The notes below the pieces were generated by a model, which saw only the letters and a program-made list of their open reading frames with translations, was not told where the DNA came from and ran no database searches. Of a stretch of DNA of 36,639 nucleotides, positions 1 to 7,732 are shown piece after piece; position 1 is the first letter of the stretch; every line of letters begins with the position of its first letter. Source of the stretch: an uncultured Lachnospiraceae bacterium (lineage in GTDB: Bacteria > Bacillota > Clostridia > Lachnospirales > Lachnospiraceae); contig CANRHU010000034.1 of assembly GCA_947630485.1 (NCBI GenBank), forward strand, positions 1 through 36,639. Direction: 5' to 3'. The position numbers and the translations under genes are program-made.

Positions 1-857
1 TACTGGCCGCGGCAGACCGCGTCGCGCTCCATCTGGGTCGGACTCTTCAGATGCTTGTATGTAAAATAATGGTCGTTGTCCGGATCCAGGTATTTGCCCA
101 GGCCGATGCCGGCGCATTTGCTGTTGGAAATGTCGCAGTCCTCAATGATCCAGCCCTTAGACCAGTGGGGCCCGATCATGCAGTCCTGATAAGCTGCCGG
201 CGGCGCCCAGGTAGTGGCCGCCTTCGTCACCGTAAAGCCGCTGACCGTGATATAACCGACGCCGGTCTTCGAAGGCATAAAGCACTCCCGCCGGACATTG
301 ATCTCCACCTTCTCCTGATTCGGATCCGCGCCCTGGAAATTGGCGTAGAATACAGTCCTGCCGTCCTGCTGCACGGCGAACCATTTGTACCGGGACGCCT
401 CCGGATTCCAGGAAGACGGATAGACCTCGCCGGCAAGACATTCCTCCAGGGACTGCGCCTCGTAGAGCGCCTGATCGTTCAGGTAGACGGCCCCGGTGTG
501 CCGGCTGCGCCCCGCGAAATACCAGTCGCCGTAGACATAGGTCGTGTAGGGATTGTAAGCGCCGAAAACCGAATTGTCCACGCTGGCCGTCCAGGTGGTT
601 CCCTCATACGGCTTCCATCCGGTCAGCTCCTCCGCGCCGGTGATCACCGCCGCCAGCGGCTCCACGCTCCGGTACACAATCCGCGCATCCTCATGTCCCG
701 CATTCTGCGGATCCACATACTCCCGGTAGACGCCCGGCGCTACCAGCACCTCGTCTCCCGGCCGCGCCGTCCTTGCCGCCTCGCTGATGCGGCGGTAGGG
801 CCTCTCCTCGCTTCCGTTGCCGTCAAAGCCCGCGTTCGCATTTACATAAATCTTCAT
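1..857 (-). CDS. Right-handed parallel beta-helix protein, 3' end outside window
   Basis: The minus strand is open from the ATG at 857 to the window edge, giving at least 285 residues without a stop. The start MKIYVNANAGFDGNGS is followed by a segment like PGDEVLVAPGVYREYV, the usual opening of secreted-type or cytosolic pectate-lyase-like beta-helix proteins of gut clostridia. Later segments such as GYITVSGFTVTKA and WIIEDCDISNSKCAGIGLG are regular beta-helix rungs. No signal peptide is visible, so the protein may act inside the cell. Members of this fold usually cleave or bind acidic polysaccharides, but the substrate cannot be told from this part and catalytic residues were not identified. 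An AAAGGAG ribosome site precedes the ATG. Its own promoter overlaps the end of the LysR gene, which suggests that the regulator may control it. The fold is fairly sure; the function is unknown. Confidence 0.75.
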   Translation of the reverse strand, partial: MKIYVNANAGFDGNGSEERPYRRISEAARTARPGDEVLVAPGVYREYVDPQNAGHEDARIVYRSVEPLAAVITGAEELTGWKPYEGTTWTASVDNSVFGAYNPYTTYVYGDWYFAGRSRHTGAVYLNDQALYEAQSLEECLAGEVYPSSWNPEASRYKWFAVQQDGRTVFYANFQGADPNQEKVEINVRRECFMPSKTGVGYITVSGFTVTKAATTWAPPAAYQDCMIGPHWSKGWIIEDCDISNSKCAGIGLGKYLDPDNDHYFTYKHLKSPTQMERDAVCRGQ

Positions 858-944
858 AAACCTTAACTCCTTTCCGAACTTTCTCATAGCGGCAGACCGA
901 CTGTTTTCTGCCGTTTGAGATGGTGATGCTCGTCAAATCCCGAT

Positions 945-958
945 TGACGCATGCGTCA
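945..958. repeat. 14-bp perfect palindrome in leader of the beta-helix gene
   Basis: TGACGCATGCGTCA reads the same on both strands. It lies about 20 bp downstream of the -10 box at 976-981 and about 90 bp before the beta-helix start codon, a position where a bound repressor would block transcription. It may be an operator; no regulator is assigned. Confidence 0.45.
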
Positions 959-975
959 TCGACGCTTTCCTCGCT

Positions 976-1004
976 ATTATATCATACCCCAGCTCCCCTG
1001 TCAT
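976..1004 (-). promoter_or_regulatory. Sigma-A promoter of the beta-helix gene
   Basis: Read on the minus strand, ATGACA (999-1004) and TATAAT (976-981) are separated by 17 bp. The spacer overlaps the stop codon of the upstream LysR gene. The leader to the start codon at 857 would be about 110 nt and carries the palindrome at 945-958. Confidence 0.6.
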
Positions 1005-1941
1005 CCGCCGAAGCCGTATTCGCACGCCTGTCCCCGCCGAACACTTCCTTCAGCAGATCGATCAGATGCCGCTCCGCACGGTCCAGATAAGCGTCCTCTT
1101 TATAGACCGCGTTTACGTCCCAGGTATCCGGTTCGTCCGCATACTGGTAGCAGCAGAACCGCTCCGTTCCGCCCAGCACTTTCACGGCCCGCTCCGGCAC
1201 GATGGTTACACCAAGCCCCGCGTCCGCCAGCTGAACCGCGGAGATACAGCTGGATACCTCCATGACGCGTCCCGGAGCAATCCTGTGGCGCTTCAGAAGT
1301 GAGTCCGCCTTCTTGCGGATCGCGTGCCCTTTCTTCAGCAGAATGAACGGCTCCTCTCTAAGCTTTCCGAGATTCACTGCCTGACCGCCGCCTTCTTTCA
1401 GCTTGTCCGGCGTGATCACCCCCGGCCCGGCCACCAGATACAGCTTCTCCCTGTAAATCAGCTCCGCCTTCACGCCCTCCGGCAGCTCTGCCCGGCTCCT
1501 GGGGATGATATAGAAATTAATCTCATCCTTCCGAAGAAGCTCCAGAAGGTTATCGGAATTGGCCTCATAAAGCTGCACTTCGATGCCCGGAAAACGCTGT
1601 TTAAAACGCTTAAGCGCCTCCGGCAGCATATACCCGGCCCGCTCCGTGGGAATACCGATGCTGATCCTCCCCTTCTCTCCTCCGCCGATATCCACAAGCT
1701 CCCGCCGCAGGTTGCCGGAAAACGCAAGGATCTTCCTGGCTGTCTCGACGTATTTCTCCCCGGCGTAGGTCAGCGTCAGCGGATAATTTTTCCGCTCGAA
1801 CAGCTTCACGCCCATGTCCTGCTCCACTTTGGAGACGATATAGCTCAAAGAAGGCTGGGAAATATAAAGTTTCTTAGCCGCCGCCGTGATGCTGCCGCAG
1901 TCCGCCACCGTGGTTATATAGGTCATTTCCCGAAAATCCAT
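982..1941 (-). CDS. LysR-family transcriptional regulator
   Basis: This 319-residue protein has the normal LysR length. The N-terminal winged helix is clear: residues 1-60 include SITAAAKKLYISQPSLSYIV and then the typical VEQDMGVKLFERK. The remaining two thirds form the periplasmic-binding-protein-like effector domain. The ATG at 1941 has a very strong GGAGGTGAT site. The gene begins 44 bp after the degV-like gene with no terminator seen between them, so the two may be cotranscribed from the promoter at 2915-2943. It lies beside isocitrate dehydrogenase, a carrier and aconitase, and LysR proteins commonly sense the substrate of neighbouring genes; CcpC of Bacillus, a LysR protein, controls aconitase through citrate. 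I infer that it may bind the shared element at 4298-4346 and 7484-7532. The co-inducer is unknown. Confidence 0.9.
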   Translation of the reverse strand: MDFREMTYITTVADCGSITAAAKKLYISQPSLSYIVSKVEQDMGVKLFERKNYPLTLTYAGEKYVETARKILAFSGNLRRELVDIGGGEKGRISIGIPTERAGYMLPEALKRFKQRFPGIEVQLYEANSDNLLELLRKDEINFYIIPRSRAELPEGVKAELIYREKLYLVAGPGVITPDKLKEGGGQAVNLGKLREEPFILLKKGHAIRKKADSLLKRHRIAPGRVMEVSSCISAVQLADAGLGVTIVPERAVKVLGGTERFCCYQYADEPDTWDVNAVYKEDAYLDRAERHLIDLLKEVFGGDRRANTASADDRGAGV

Positions 1942-1985
1942 GGGATCACCTCCGCTTTCTCAGGGTTCCGCCCGTCTCTCCCTAT

Positions 1986-2828
1986 TTATTTCCGGTAAAA
2001 CAGGATTCCCAGCGTCCCCGGCCCGCAGTGGCAGGACACCGTGCAGCCTGCCCTCGTATGGATGATCTCCTCAAAAGGCACCAGTTCCCGCACCGTCTTC
2101 TCCACCGCGTCGCGGATCTCCTGGTCGATGCCGGAATCAGTGATAAAAATTCTCCTCGTATCCACCGTGGAAACGTCTCCCAGCTGATCCTTCACATATG
2201 TGGTCAGGCAGCGGCCCATGGCGCCGCGGTATTTCCGTCCTACGTCCATGACTCCGTCCTTCACATAGATACAGGGATGAAGCTTTAAAAGATTGGCCCC
2301 AAGCGCTGCCAATGCCGTGCAGCGTCCGCCTTTCCGCAGATAATCCAGCGTACTTACAAGGAAGCTCACATCCAGCTTCTCCTTCCGGGCGTCCAGCGTC
2401 TTCTTGATCTCCTCCGCGGCCACGCCGGCCGCCGCCAGATCGCAGGCGTCCAGCACCAGGAGGGCGATGCCTGTGGACAGATTCCGACTGTCCACCACAT
2501 AGACATTCCCCAGCTCTTCCGCCGCCAGGCACGCGTTCTGATAACAGGACGACATCTCCGCACTGATCGTGAAATGGACAATGGCGTCGCACTCCGCAAG
2601 AAGCCCCCCGAACACATCCAGATATTCCTGGACGTTCACCGCCGCCGTGGAGCCAAGCTGCCCGCTGGCGTTAATCTTCGCATAAAGTTCATCCGGAGAG
2701 ATATCCACACCGTCCTTATAGCTCGTCCCCGCACAGTTCACCGTCAGGGGCGTGATCGTAATCCCATACTTCTGAACCAGCTCCGGCGTCAGGTCGCAGG
2801 TGCTGTCCGCCGTGATCCGTATCCTCAT
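1986..2828 (-). CDS. DegV family fatty-acid-binding protein
   Basis: The product is 280 residues, normal for the DegV family. It starts MRIRITADSTCDLTPELV and contains the conserved STAAVNVQEYLDVF, the strand VYVVDSRNLSTG, VSTLDYLRKGGRC and, near the end, AGCTVSCHCGPGTLGILFYR. DegV (FakB) proteins carry a fatty acid and, with FakA kinase, feed it into phospholipid synthesis; no fakA gene is in this window. An in-frame ATG at 2915 would add 29 residues, but it lies inside the promoter, so the ATG at 2828 preceded by GACGAGG is the better start. LysR follows 44 bp downstream. Whether the protein serves lipid uptake or something linked to the tricarboxylate genes cannot be read from the sequence. 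Confidence 0.88.
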   Translation of the reverse strand: MRIRITADSTCDLTPELVQKYGITITPLTVNCAGTSYKDGVDISPDELYAKINASGQLGSTAAVNVQEYLDVFGGLLAECDAIVHFTISAEMSSCYQNACLAAEELGNVYVVDSRNLSTGIALLVLDACDLAAAGVAAEEIKKTLDARKEKLDVSFLVSTLDYLRKGGRCTALAALGANLLKLHPCIYVKDGVMDVGRKYRGAMGRCLTTYVKDQLGDVSTVDTRRIFITDSGIDQEIRDAVEKTVRELVPFEEIIHTRAGCTVSCHCGPGTLGILFYRK

Positions 2829-2914
2829 AACCTTAACCTCGTCTTTCTCCGTTCGCGTACAGTCGCAGGGTACATCGGCAGCGGCCTGCGTTTCCGGATC
2901 GTTTTCTGTTGTCA

Positions 2915-2943
2915 ATTATAGTAAGCCCTCCGGGAAATGTCAA
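2915..2943 (-). promoter_or_regulatory. Consensus sigma-A promoter of the degV-like/lysR pair
   Basis: On the minus strand TTGACA (2938-2943) is followed after 17 bp by TATAAT (2915-2920), a perfect consensus. It leaves a leader of about 80 nt before the start codon at 2828. Confidence 0.85.
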
Positions 2944-2979
2944 GGACAGCGCAAACGCACAGGCCTGAAGGCGCGAACA

Positions 2980-3022
2980 CGCAGGCCGCCCGGGAAAATG
3001 TTATTCTCCCGGGCGGTCTGCG
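2980..3022. terminator. Long stem-loop behind isocitrate dehydrogenase
   Basis: A 16-bp stem (2980-2995 with 3007-3022, one G-T pair) encloses an 11-nt loop. It lies 34 bp beyond the stop codon of the dehydrogenase gene and upstream of the degV-like promoter. The T run after it is weak on the minus strand, so it may also act as an mRNA-stabilising hairpin. Confidence 0.65.
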
Positions 3023-3056
3023 TATTCTTTTCAGAAGCATCCAGCCTCTGCCTCCG

Positions 3057-4235
3057 TTACTTCTTCAAACTGTCAATCGTCTCCAGCAGATAATCCGTAA
3101 ATTCCGCCGCGCTGGCGCCGTCCACATCAGTGGTAACCACTTTCTTCCGCTCGGTGATCGTGCAGATATCAAGCGCCTGATCCAATATCGCCTTCCGGTC
3201 CGCGTAGCCGATGTGGGCCATCAGCATACCCGCCGCCCGGATCAGGGAGCAGGGATCCGCGTACTCGCCGCGGCCGTGGCTCATCAGATACGGGGCCGTG
3301 CCGTGGATCGCCTCGAACATGGCGTACTTATTTCCCAGGTTGGAGGAGGAAGCCGTTCCCAGGCCGCCCTGATGCTCGGCCGCCACATCGGTGACGATAT
3401 CGCCGTAGAGATTGGGCAGAACGATAACCTCGATCCCCGCGTTGAACTGCGGATCCATCATCTTGGCCGCCATGGCGTCCACCAGTCTCTCCTGAATCTC
3501 GATCTCAGGATACTCCTCGCCCACCTTGCGGACCGCCTTAATGAAGTTGCCGTCAGCCAGCTTCACAATGTTGGCCTTGGTGACAATGGTTACGTTCTTC
3601 TTGCCGTTCTTTCTCGCATAGTCAAAGGCCATTCTGGCGATGCGTTCGCTGCCCTGGCTGGTCTGAACCTTGAAATCCACCGCCAGATCATCGTTGACCT
3701 GAATGCCCTTATTGCCCCAGATATACTCGCCCTCGATGTTCTCGCGGAAAAAGGTCCAGTCGATTCCCTTCTCCGGGATGCGGATCGGACGAACCGCCGC
3801 GAATAATTCCAGACCGCGGCGCAGCAGGCTGTTGGCGCTGACTAAGTTGGGCCAGGGCTCGCCGGCCCTCGGCGTGACCATGGGCCCCTTGATCAGGACA
3901 TTGCACTTCTTGATCTCCTCAAAAACATCGTCGGGAAGACTCTGAAGCTTCGCCGCGCGGTTCTCGATGGTCATACCCTCGATCTGGCGCAGCTCGATGC
4001 GGCCGCTTTCAATCTCCGGCTCCAGCAGGTTATTAAGAACCCGCAAAGCCTGCTTCATGATGATCGGACCGATGCCGTCGCCGGGCAGGACGCCGACAAC
4101 GATCTTGTCCAGTTTGTCAAAATCCGTGACCTCCTGATCCGCCTTCATCCGCTCGATGCGGTCAAACTCCGACCGGATCAGCTCTCCGAACTTTTCCTGC
4201 GCCGCTTTGATCTCATTTTCTCTGTCCACGCTCAT
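3057..4235 (-). CDS. icd: Isocitrate/isopropylmalate-family dehydrogenase, probably isocitrate dehydrogenase
   Basis: This 392-residue enzyme oxidatively decarboxylates a 2-hydroxyacid using NAD(P). The N-terminal fold VGVLPGDGIGP is at 48-57, the substrate segment SANSLLRRGLELF at 133-145, RENIEGEY at 164-171, NLYGDIVTD at 275-283 and HGTAP at 311-315. The pattern S-x-N-x-x-L-R at 133-139 matches the serine and asparagine that bind the extra carboxylate in isocitrate dehydrogenases, whereas isopropylmalate dehydrogenases differ there. With aconitase nearby, isocitrate is the best substrate call. The segment after HGTAP lacks the Lys-Tyr pair used by E. coli Icd for NADP, so NAD use is possible (inference). 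A 47-residue N-terminal helix precedes the fold. The gene has its own promoter, almost the same as that of aconitase, and the same leader AAAGGAGGGTATTT. Confidence 0.85.
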   Translation of the reverse strand: MSVDRENEIKAAQEKFGELIRSEFDRIERMKADQEVTDFDKLDKIVVGVLPGDGIGPIIMKQALRVLNNLLEPEIESGRIELRQIEGMTIENRAAKLQSLPDDVFEEIKKCNVLIKGPMVTPRAGEPWPNLVSANSLLRRGLELFAAVRPIRIPEKGIDWTFFRENIEGEYIWGNKGIQVNDDLAVDFKVQTSQGSERIARMAFDYARKNGKKNVTIVTKANIVKLADGNFIKAVRKVGEEYPEIEIQERLVDAMAAKMMDPQFNAGIEVIVLPNLYGDIVTDVAAEHQGGLGTASSSNLGNKYAMFEAIHGTAPYLMSHGRGEYADPCSLIRAAGMLMAHIGYADRKAILDQALDICTITERKKVVTTDVDGASAAEFTDYLLETIDSLKK

Positions 4236-4278
4236 TTTGAAATACCCTCCTTTACTTCCGTTCCTCTTTTATGAGAGT

Positions 4279-4346
4279 ATTATAGCGTAAATATTCTCAT
4301 AAGTAAAATATATATATTGCTATGAATTTTATATGATTCTGTCTAT
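4279..4346 (-). promoter_or_regulatory. Promoter of icd with the 49-bp element shared with aconitase
   Basis: On the minus strand TTTACT (4302-4307) and TATAAT (4279-4284) are 17 bp apart. The upstream part 4298-4346 aligns without gaps to 7484-7532 in front of aconitase, with 39 of 49 bases identical by my count. Fully conserved blocks are ATAGACA, TTCATA and ATATATATTTTACTTATG; the last includes the -35 box. This placement suits an activator such as the local LysR protein. Confidence 0.75.
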
Positions 4347-4407
4347 CATCATCCGCTTCGAACGCCGCTTCAAACCCATCAGCGGGTCTCCCGGCAAATG
4401 AACCGCG

Positions 4408-5328
4408 TCAGAACACCCGGCTCAGCACGATGCACCACACCGGCAGAAGCGCCATCGACAGGATTGTCGTCAGCACCACACACTGGGAAGCAAAAACCTC
4501 GTCGCCGTGATATTTGGCGGCCAAAATCGCCGTCGTGGAACCGGCCGGCATCGCCGCCAGGACGACGGAAAGGCCTGCCGCCGTGGAATCCACATGAAAC
4601 AGCCGGCACCCGATCATCACGGCCAGCGGGATTGCCAGCAGCCGGATCACAGAGAAAATCACCGTGATCTTATTGACCATATTCTTGACCCCGGCGTCGG
4701 CCAGGATCAGGCCGATCAGCATCATGGTCATCGCCGTATTGCAGCCGCCCAGGCTTTTCACGCTGCGGCTTACGACGCCCGGCAGCTGAATCTGGGTCAG
4801 CATTAAGAACATGCCGATGAACACGGCGATGATGCATGGATGGGTGATAACCTTTTTAAACACTTCCTTCTTATTCGGCGATTCCGTAAAATAGGATACG
4901 CCCGCCGACCACATGACGATCCGCTGAGGAATCAGATAGATAGACGCATAGAGAAGCCCCAGGGAGCCGTAGAGCCCTTCGGCGATGGGATTGCCTAAGA
5001 ACCCGGCGTTGGAACAGACCGTACCGTACTGCAGGATCATCCGCTGCCGCTTCGGCACTTTCTTATAGCAGAATGCGCTGATCAGCGTGCAGAACAGCTG
5101 CAGCACCAGGGAAATCAGAAGAACCTGCAGGCCTGCCCTCAGAAGCTCCTGATTGAATTCGATGGAAAACGCGGTAATGATGTTGCAGGGCAGGATCACG
5201 TCGATGACCAGATCCGTCAGCATCTTCTTGCCCTCTGCGGTCAGGATATTCTTTTTCCGAAGAAAAAAGCCGACCCCCATCAGAATAAACATCATAAACT
5301 GCAGTTCGAATAAGCCTTCCAAATTCAT
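4408..5328 (-). CDS. AEC-family transporter (auxin efflux carrier / malate permease type)
   Basis: The 306-residue product is a polytopic membrane protein with about ten hydrophobic spans. It opens MNLEGLFELQFMMFILMGVG and the positive stretch FFLRKKN, and has the family features CSNAGFLGNPIAEGLYG and, near the end, MPAGSTTAILAAKYHGDE. AEC carriers of bacteria are reported to move malate, malonate or similar carboxylates. Lying 105 bp behind aconitase in the same direction, it is probably in the same operon and could import a di- or tricarboxylate for it. The ATG at 5328 with GAAGG upstream is preferred to an in-frame ATG at 5388, because the added residues are charged and unlike the family. 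The substrate is inferred only. Confidence 0.85.
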   Translation of the reverse strand: MNLEGLFELQFMMFILMGVGFFLRKKNILTAEGKKMLTDLVIDVILPCNIITAFSIEFNQELLRAGLQVLLISLVLQLFCTLISAFCYKKVPKRQRMILQYGTVCSNAGFLGNPIAEGLYGSLGLLYASIYLIPQRIVMWSAGVSYFTESPNKKEVFKKVITHPCIIAVFIGMFLMLTQIQLPGVVSRSVKSLGGCNTAMTMMLIGLILADAGVKNMVNKITVIFSVIRLLAIPLAVMIGCRLFHVDSTAAGLSVVLAAMPAGSTTAILAAKYHGDEVFASQCVVLTTILSMALLPVWCIVLSRVF

Positions 5329-5433
5329 GGCATACGCCTTCTTTCTCTTTCTGTCTTTCCCGCAGCCACGGCAGCCCGGGCGGCGCAAAGCGATGTCCCT
5401 CGCGCCTGCCCCGGCCTGACTGTCTGCCGCCTC

Positions 5434-7410
5434 TTACCCGGCGATCACTCCCCGCTGCTTTAATTCATTTTTCAGATACCGGAGCTGTCCGCCGCACAGC
5501 AGCACCTCAAGCTCGTCGTCGGAGAGATCCAGCTTCGCCTGAAACGTGATCTTCTTGGTCTTGTCCGTGATCGTAACCTCCCGTGCGGCCATCTGGTCGC
5601 GGAGACCGTCGATCACAATCTCATCCATCTGATCGATCTTATCATAGTCAGCCGGATCCGCGAAGGTCATCGGAATCACACCGTGATTGACCAGATTTCC
5701 CTTGTGGATGCGGGCCATACTCTTGGCGATGACCGCCTTCACGCCCAGGTACATCGGATTGATGGCCGCGTGCTCGCGGGAGGAACCCTGGCCGTAATTT
5801 TCTCCTCCGATGATAATGCTCTTACCCAGCTCCCTCGCACGCTCCGCAAACGACGGATCGTAACGGTGGTAGCAGTACTGGCTCATCAGCGGAATATTGG
5901 AGCGCATACTGGAAAATTCCGCGCTGGCCGGCGTGATATCGTCGGTGGAAATATTATCGCCTGCCTTTAAGCTGACGCGGCACTCCAGATGCTGTTCGGG
6001 AGCGTCCGGCACCGGCAGGAACGCGATATTCGGGCCTTTGACGACCTCTACCTTCTCCCTCTCCTCCGCGTCCTCAATGGGAGCGATCAGCAGCGCGTCG
6101 TTATCCTCCAAAAACACTTCCGGCGTATGGATGGTATCCAGAATCTTCACATCCTCGCCCATGACCTCCTCAGCCGTGGTAAACCGGTCGGTAACGGCGC
6201 AGGCTGCCGCGGTCTCCGGGCTTACCAGATAGACCATGGCGTTGGGATTGCCGGAACGGCCGCGGAAATTGCGGTTGGTCGTGCGGACCGCCACGCCGTT
6301 GGTGGCAGGCGTCTGGCCGATGGCGCAGCACGGTCCGCAGGCCAGTTCGAGGAATCGAACGCCGGCTTCCAGCATCATATCGATGTAGCCGTCCTTCAGA
6401 AGCTGCCTGTAGATCTGCTTGGAATCCACAATGCAGGTACAGCTGACATTTTCATGGACATGGCGTCCCTTAAGAACCAGCGCCGCCTTGGCGATATCCT
6501 TGTAGGAGCCATTGGTGCAGCCGCCGATCAGCACCTGCTGAACCGCCTTCTGCTCCACCTCGCTGACCTTGCAGACATTGTCCGGCTGATGCGGGCAGGC
6601 GATCAGCGGCTCCAGCTCGCTTAAATTGATCTCGATCTCGCCGTCGTACTCCGCCCCCTCATCCGGCAGAAGCTCTATGTACTGATCTTCTCTTCCCACG
6701 GAACGCATGAATCTGCGAACCTGCTCGTCGGCCGGGAAAATGGACGTCGTAGCGCCCAGCTCAGCTCCCATGTTGGTGATGGTCACCCGGTCTTCGACCT
6801 CCAGTTCCGCGGCGCCCGGCCCCACGTACTCATAGATCTTCCCAAGGCCGCCCTTAACGGTATTGCGGCGCAGCATCTCCAGGATCACATCCTTGGCGCT
6901 GCAGCCGGGGCGGAGATGTCCGGTCAGATTCACTTTGATGATCTGCGGCATTTTCAATCTCATCGGCACGCCGGTCATGGCAGTCGCCACATCCATGCCG
7001 CCCACGCCGATGCACATCATGCCGATCGAACCGCCGTGGGGCGTATGGCTGTCGCCGCCCATGGACAGCTTGCCGGGTACGCCAAAGCGCGCCACATGCA
7101 CCGCGTGGCAGATTCCGTTGCCGGGGCGCGACACATAAACGCCGTACTTCTTCGCGATAGACTGGAGATAAATATGGTCGTCCGGCGTCTTGAAATCCAT
7201 ATACAGCAGGTTGTGATCCAGATAGCTTACGCTGGTCTCCACCTGGGTCTTGTCAAGACCGATCTGCTCAAAAGCCAGATACGTCATAACCGCGTTGATG
7301 TCGTGGGTTAAGGTCTGATCCACTTTCAGATAGATCTCCTCCCCCGGAATCATGTCTGACGGCTGCGCCAGATGGGCCGATAATATCTTTTTTGACAGGT
7401 TCATTGCCAT
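5434..7410 (-). CDS. acnA: Aconitate hydratase
   Basis: The 658-residue enzyme interconverts citrate and isocitrate and carries a [4Fe-4S] cluster. Visible motifs are GGDSHTPHGG (118-127), IGGCTNGSYKD with cluster Cys298, ELACGPCCAIG with Cys358 and Cys361, NRNFRGRSGNP (379-389), and the C-terminal swivel-domain motif GGENYGQGSSREHAA. The length fits the short clostridial aconitases related to the mitochondrial enzyme, well below the 900-residue AcnA/IRP type. The start at 7410 has AAAGGAGG ten bases upstream; an ATG two codons later is possible. The gene heads a likely operon with the AEC carrier and shares promoter structure with isocitrate dehydrogenase, so the cell may make 2-oxoglutarate from citrate. 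Homoaconitase or another lyase substrate is less likely given the isocitrate-type dehydrogenase beside it. Confidence 0.93.
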   Translation of the reverse strand: MAMNLSKKILSAHLAQPSDMIPGEEIYLKVDQTLTHDINAVMTYLAFEQIGLDKTQVETSVSYLDHNLLYMDFKTPDDHIYLQSIAKKYGVYVSRPGNGICHAVHVARFGVPGKLSMGGDSHTPHGGSIGMMCIGVGGMDVATAMTGVPMRLKMPQIIKVNLTGHLRPGCSAKDVILEMLRRNTVKGGLGKIYEYVGPGAAELEVEDRVTITNMGAELGATTSIFPADEQVRRFMRSVGREDQYIELLPDEGAEYDGEIEINLSELEPLIACPHQPDNVCKVSEVEQKAVQQVLIGGCTNGSYKDIAKAALVLKGRHVHENVSCTCIVDSKQIYRQLLKDGYIDMMLEAGVRFLELACGPCCAIGQTPATNGVAVRTTNRNFRGRSGNPNAMVYLVSPETAAACAVTDRFTTAEEVMGEDVKILDTIHTPEVFLEDNDALLIAPIEDAEEREKVEVVKGPNIAFLPVPDAPEQHLECRVSLKAGDNISTDDITPASAEFSSMRSNIPLMSQYCYHRYDPSFAERARELGKSIIIGGENYGQGSSREHAAINPMYLGVKAVIAKSMARIHKGNLVNHGVIPMTFADPADYDKIDQMDEIVIDGLRDQMAAREVTITDKTKKITFQAKLDLSDDELEVLLCGGQLRYLKNELKQRGVIAG

Positions 7411-7463
7411 AAGAAAATACCCTCCTTTACTCGTCTGCCCGAGACAATGTATACTTTGTGTTC

Positions 7464-7532
7464 ATTATATAACAGCGGGCATCCATAAGTAAAATATATA
7501 TTTCGATATGAACAATATATCAGATTGTCTAT
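7464..7532 (-). promoter_or_regulatory. Promoter of the aconitase operon with the shared 49-bp element
   Basis: Minus-strand TTTACT (7488-7493) and TATAAT (7464-7469) are 18 bp apart. The element 7484-7532 is the partner of 4298-4346. A further imperfect dyad, ACAATGTATACTTTGT at 7444-7459, lies just downstream of the -10 box and may be a second protein site. Confidence 0.75.
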
Positions 7533-7708
7533 TAATGTCCGCGGATATCGCTCAGCGCTTCTCCAATATCTCCGTCAATACAGATGATCTGCTTTGCGAT
7601 CTCCTCCGGGCAGTACGCCTCCCCGTAATTTACGCAGGCGTACATGGCCTGCGAATTTGCCACCGTCATCTGCCAGAACGGGTACTTGATAATAACCGGG
7701 GTGTTGTA
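7532..7708 (-). pseudogene. C-terminal remnant of a macrodomain-class sirtuin
   Basis: Read on the minus strand, 7708-7532 encodes YNTPVIIKYPFWQMTVANSQ and onward to the stop. This aligns along its length with the last 60 or so residues of the intact sirtuin at 9831-10730 (YNTPVIIKYPFWQMTAANPQ and onward). Nothing of the other 230 residues is present; homology stops sharply at 7708, where AbiEii sequence begins. There is no own start codon with a ribosome site. The part nearest the break is identical to the intact gene at DNA level for 46 bp, while the far part has diverged. It is best read as the tail of an older sirtuin gene whose front was replaced by the AbiE cassette. Confidence 0.8.
7663..7708. 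repeat. 46-bp perfect direct repeat, left copy
   Basis: Identical base for base to 9983-10028 and in the same orientation, 2,320 bp apart. Both copies lie in sirtuin C-terminal coding sequence, and together they bracket the AbiE pair. Beyond the outer edge identity drops quickly. Confidence 0.9.
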
Positions 7709-7732
7709 TCTATTGCGCACCACTTTATGTAA

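Noticed and set aside
51..866. Plus-strand open frame of 271 codons opposite the beta-helix gene
   Set aside because: It lacks recognisable protein motifs and is rich in Arg, Pro and Leu as expected for the antisense of a GC-rich gene; the minus strand has a ribosome site and beta-helix motifs.
3001..3060. T run on the plus strand after the 2980-3022 stem as terminator of a plus-strand gene
   Set aside because: No plus-strand gene precedes it; it serves the minus-strand dehydrogenase.
2937..3806. Plus-strand open frame of 289 codons opposite isocitrate dehydrogenase
   Set aside because: It runs antisense to an enzyme with all catalytic motifs and starts inside a terminator-like hairpin.
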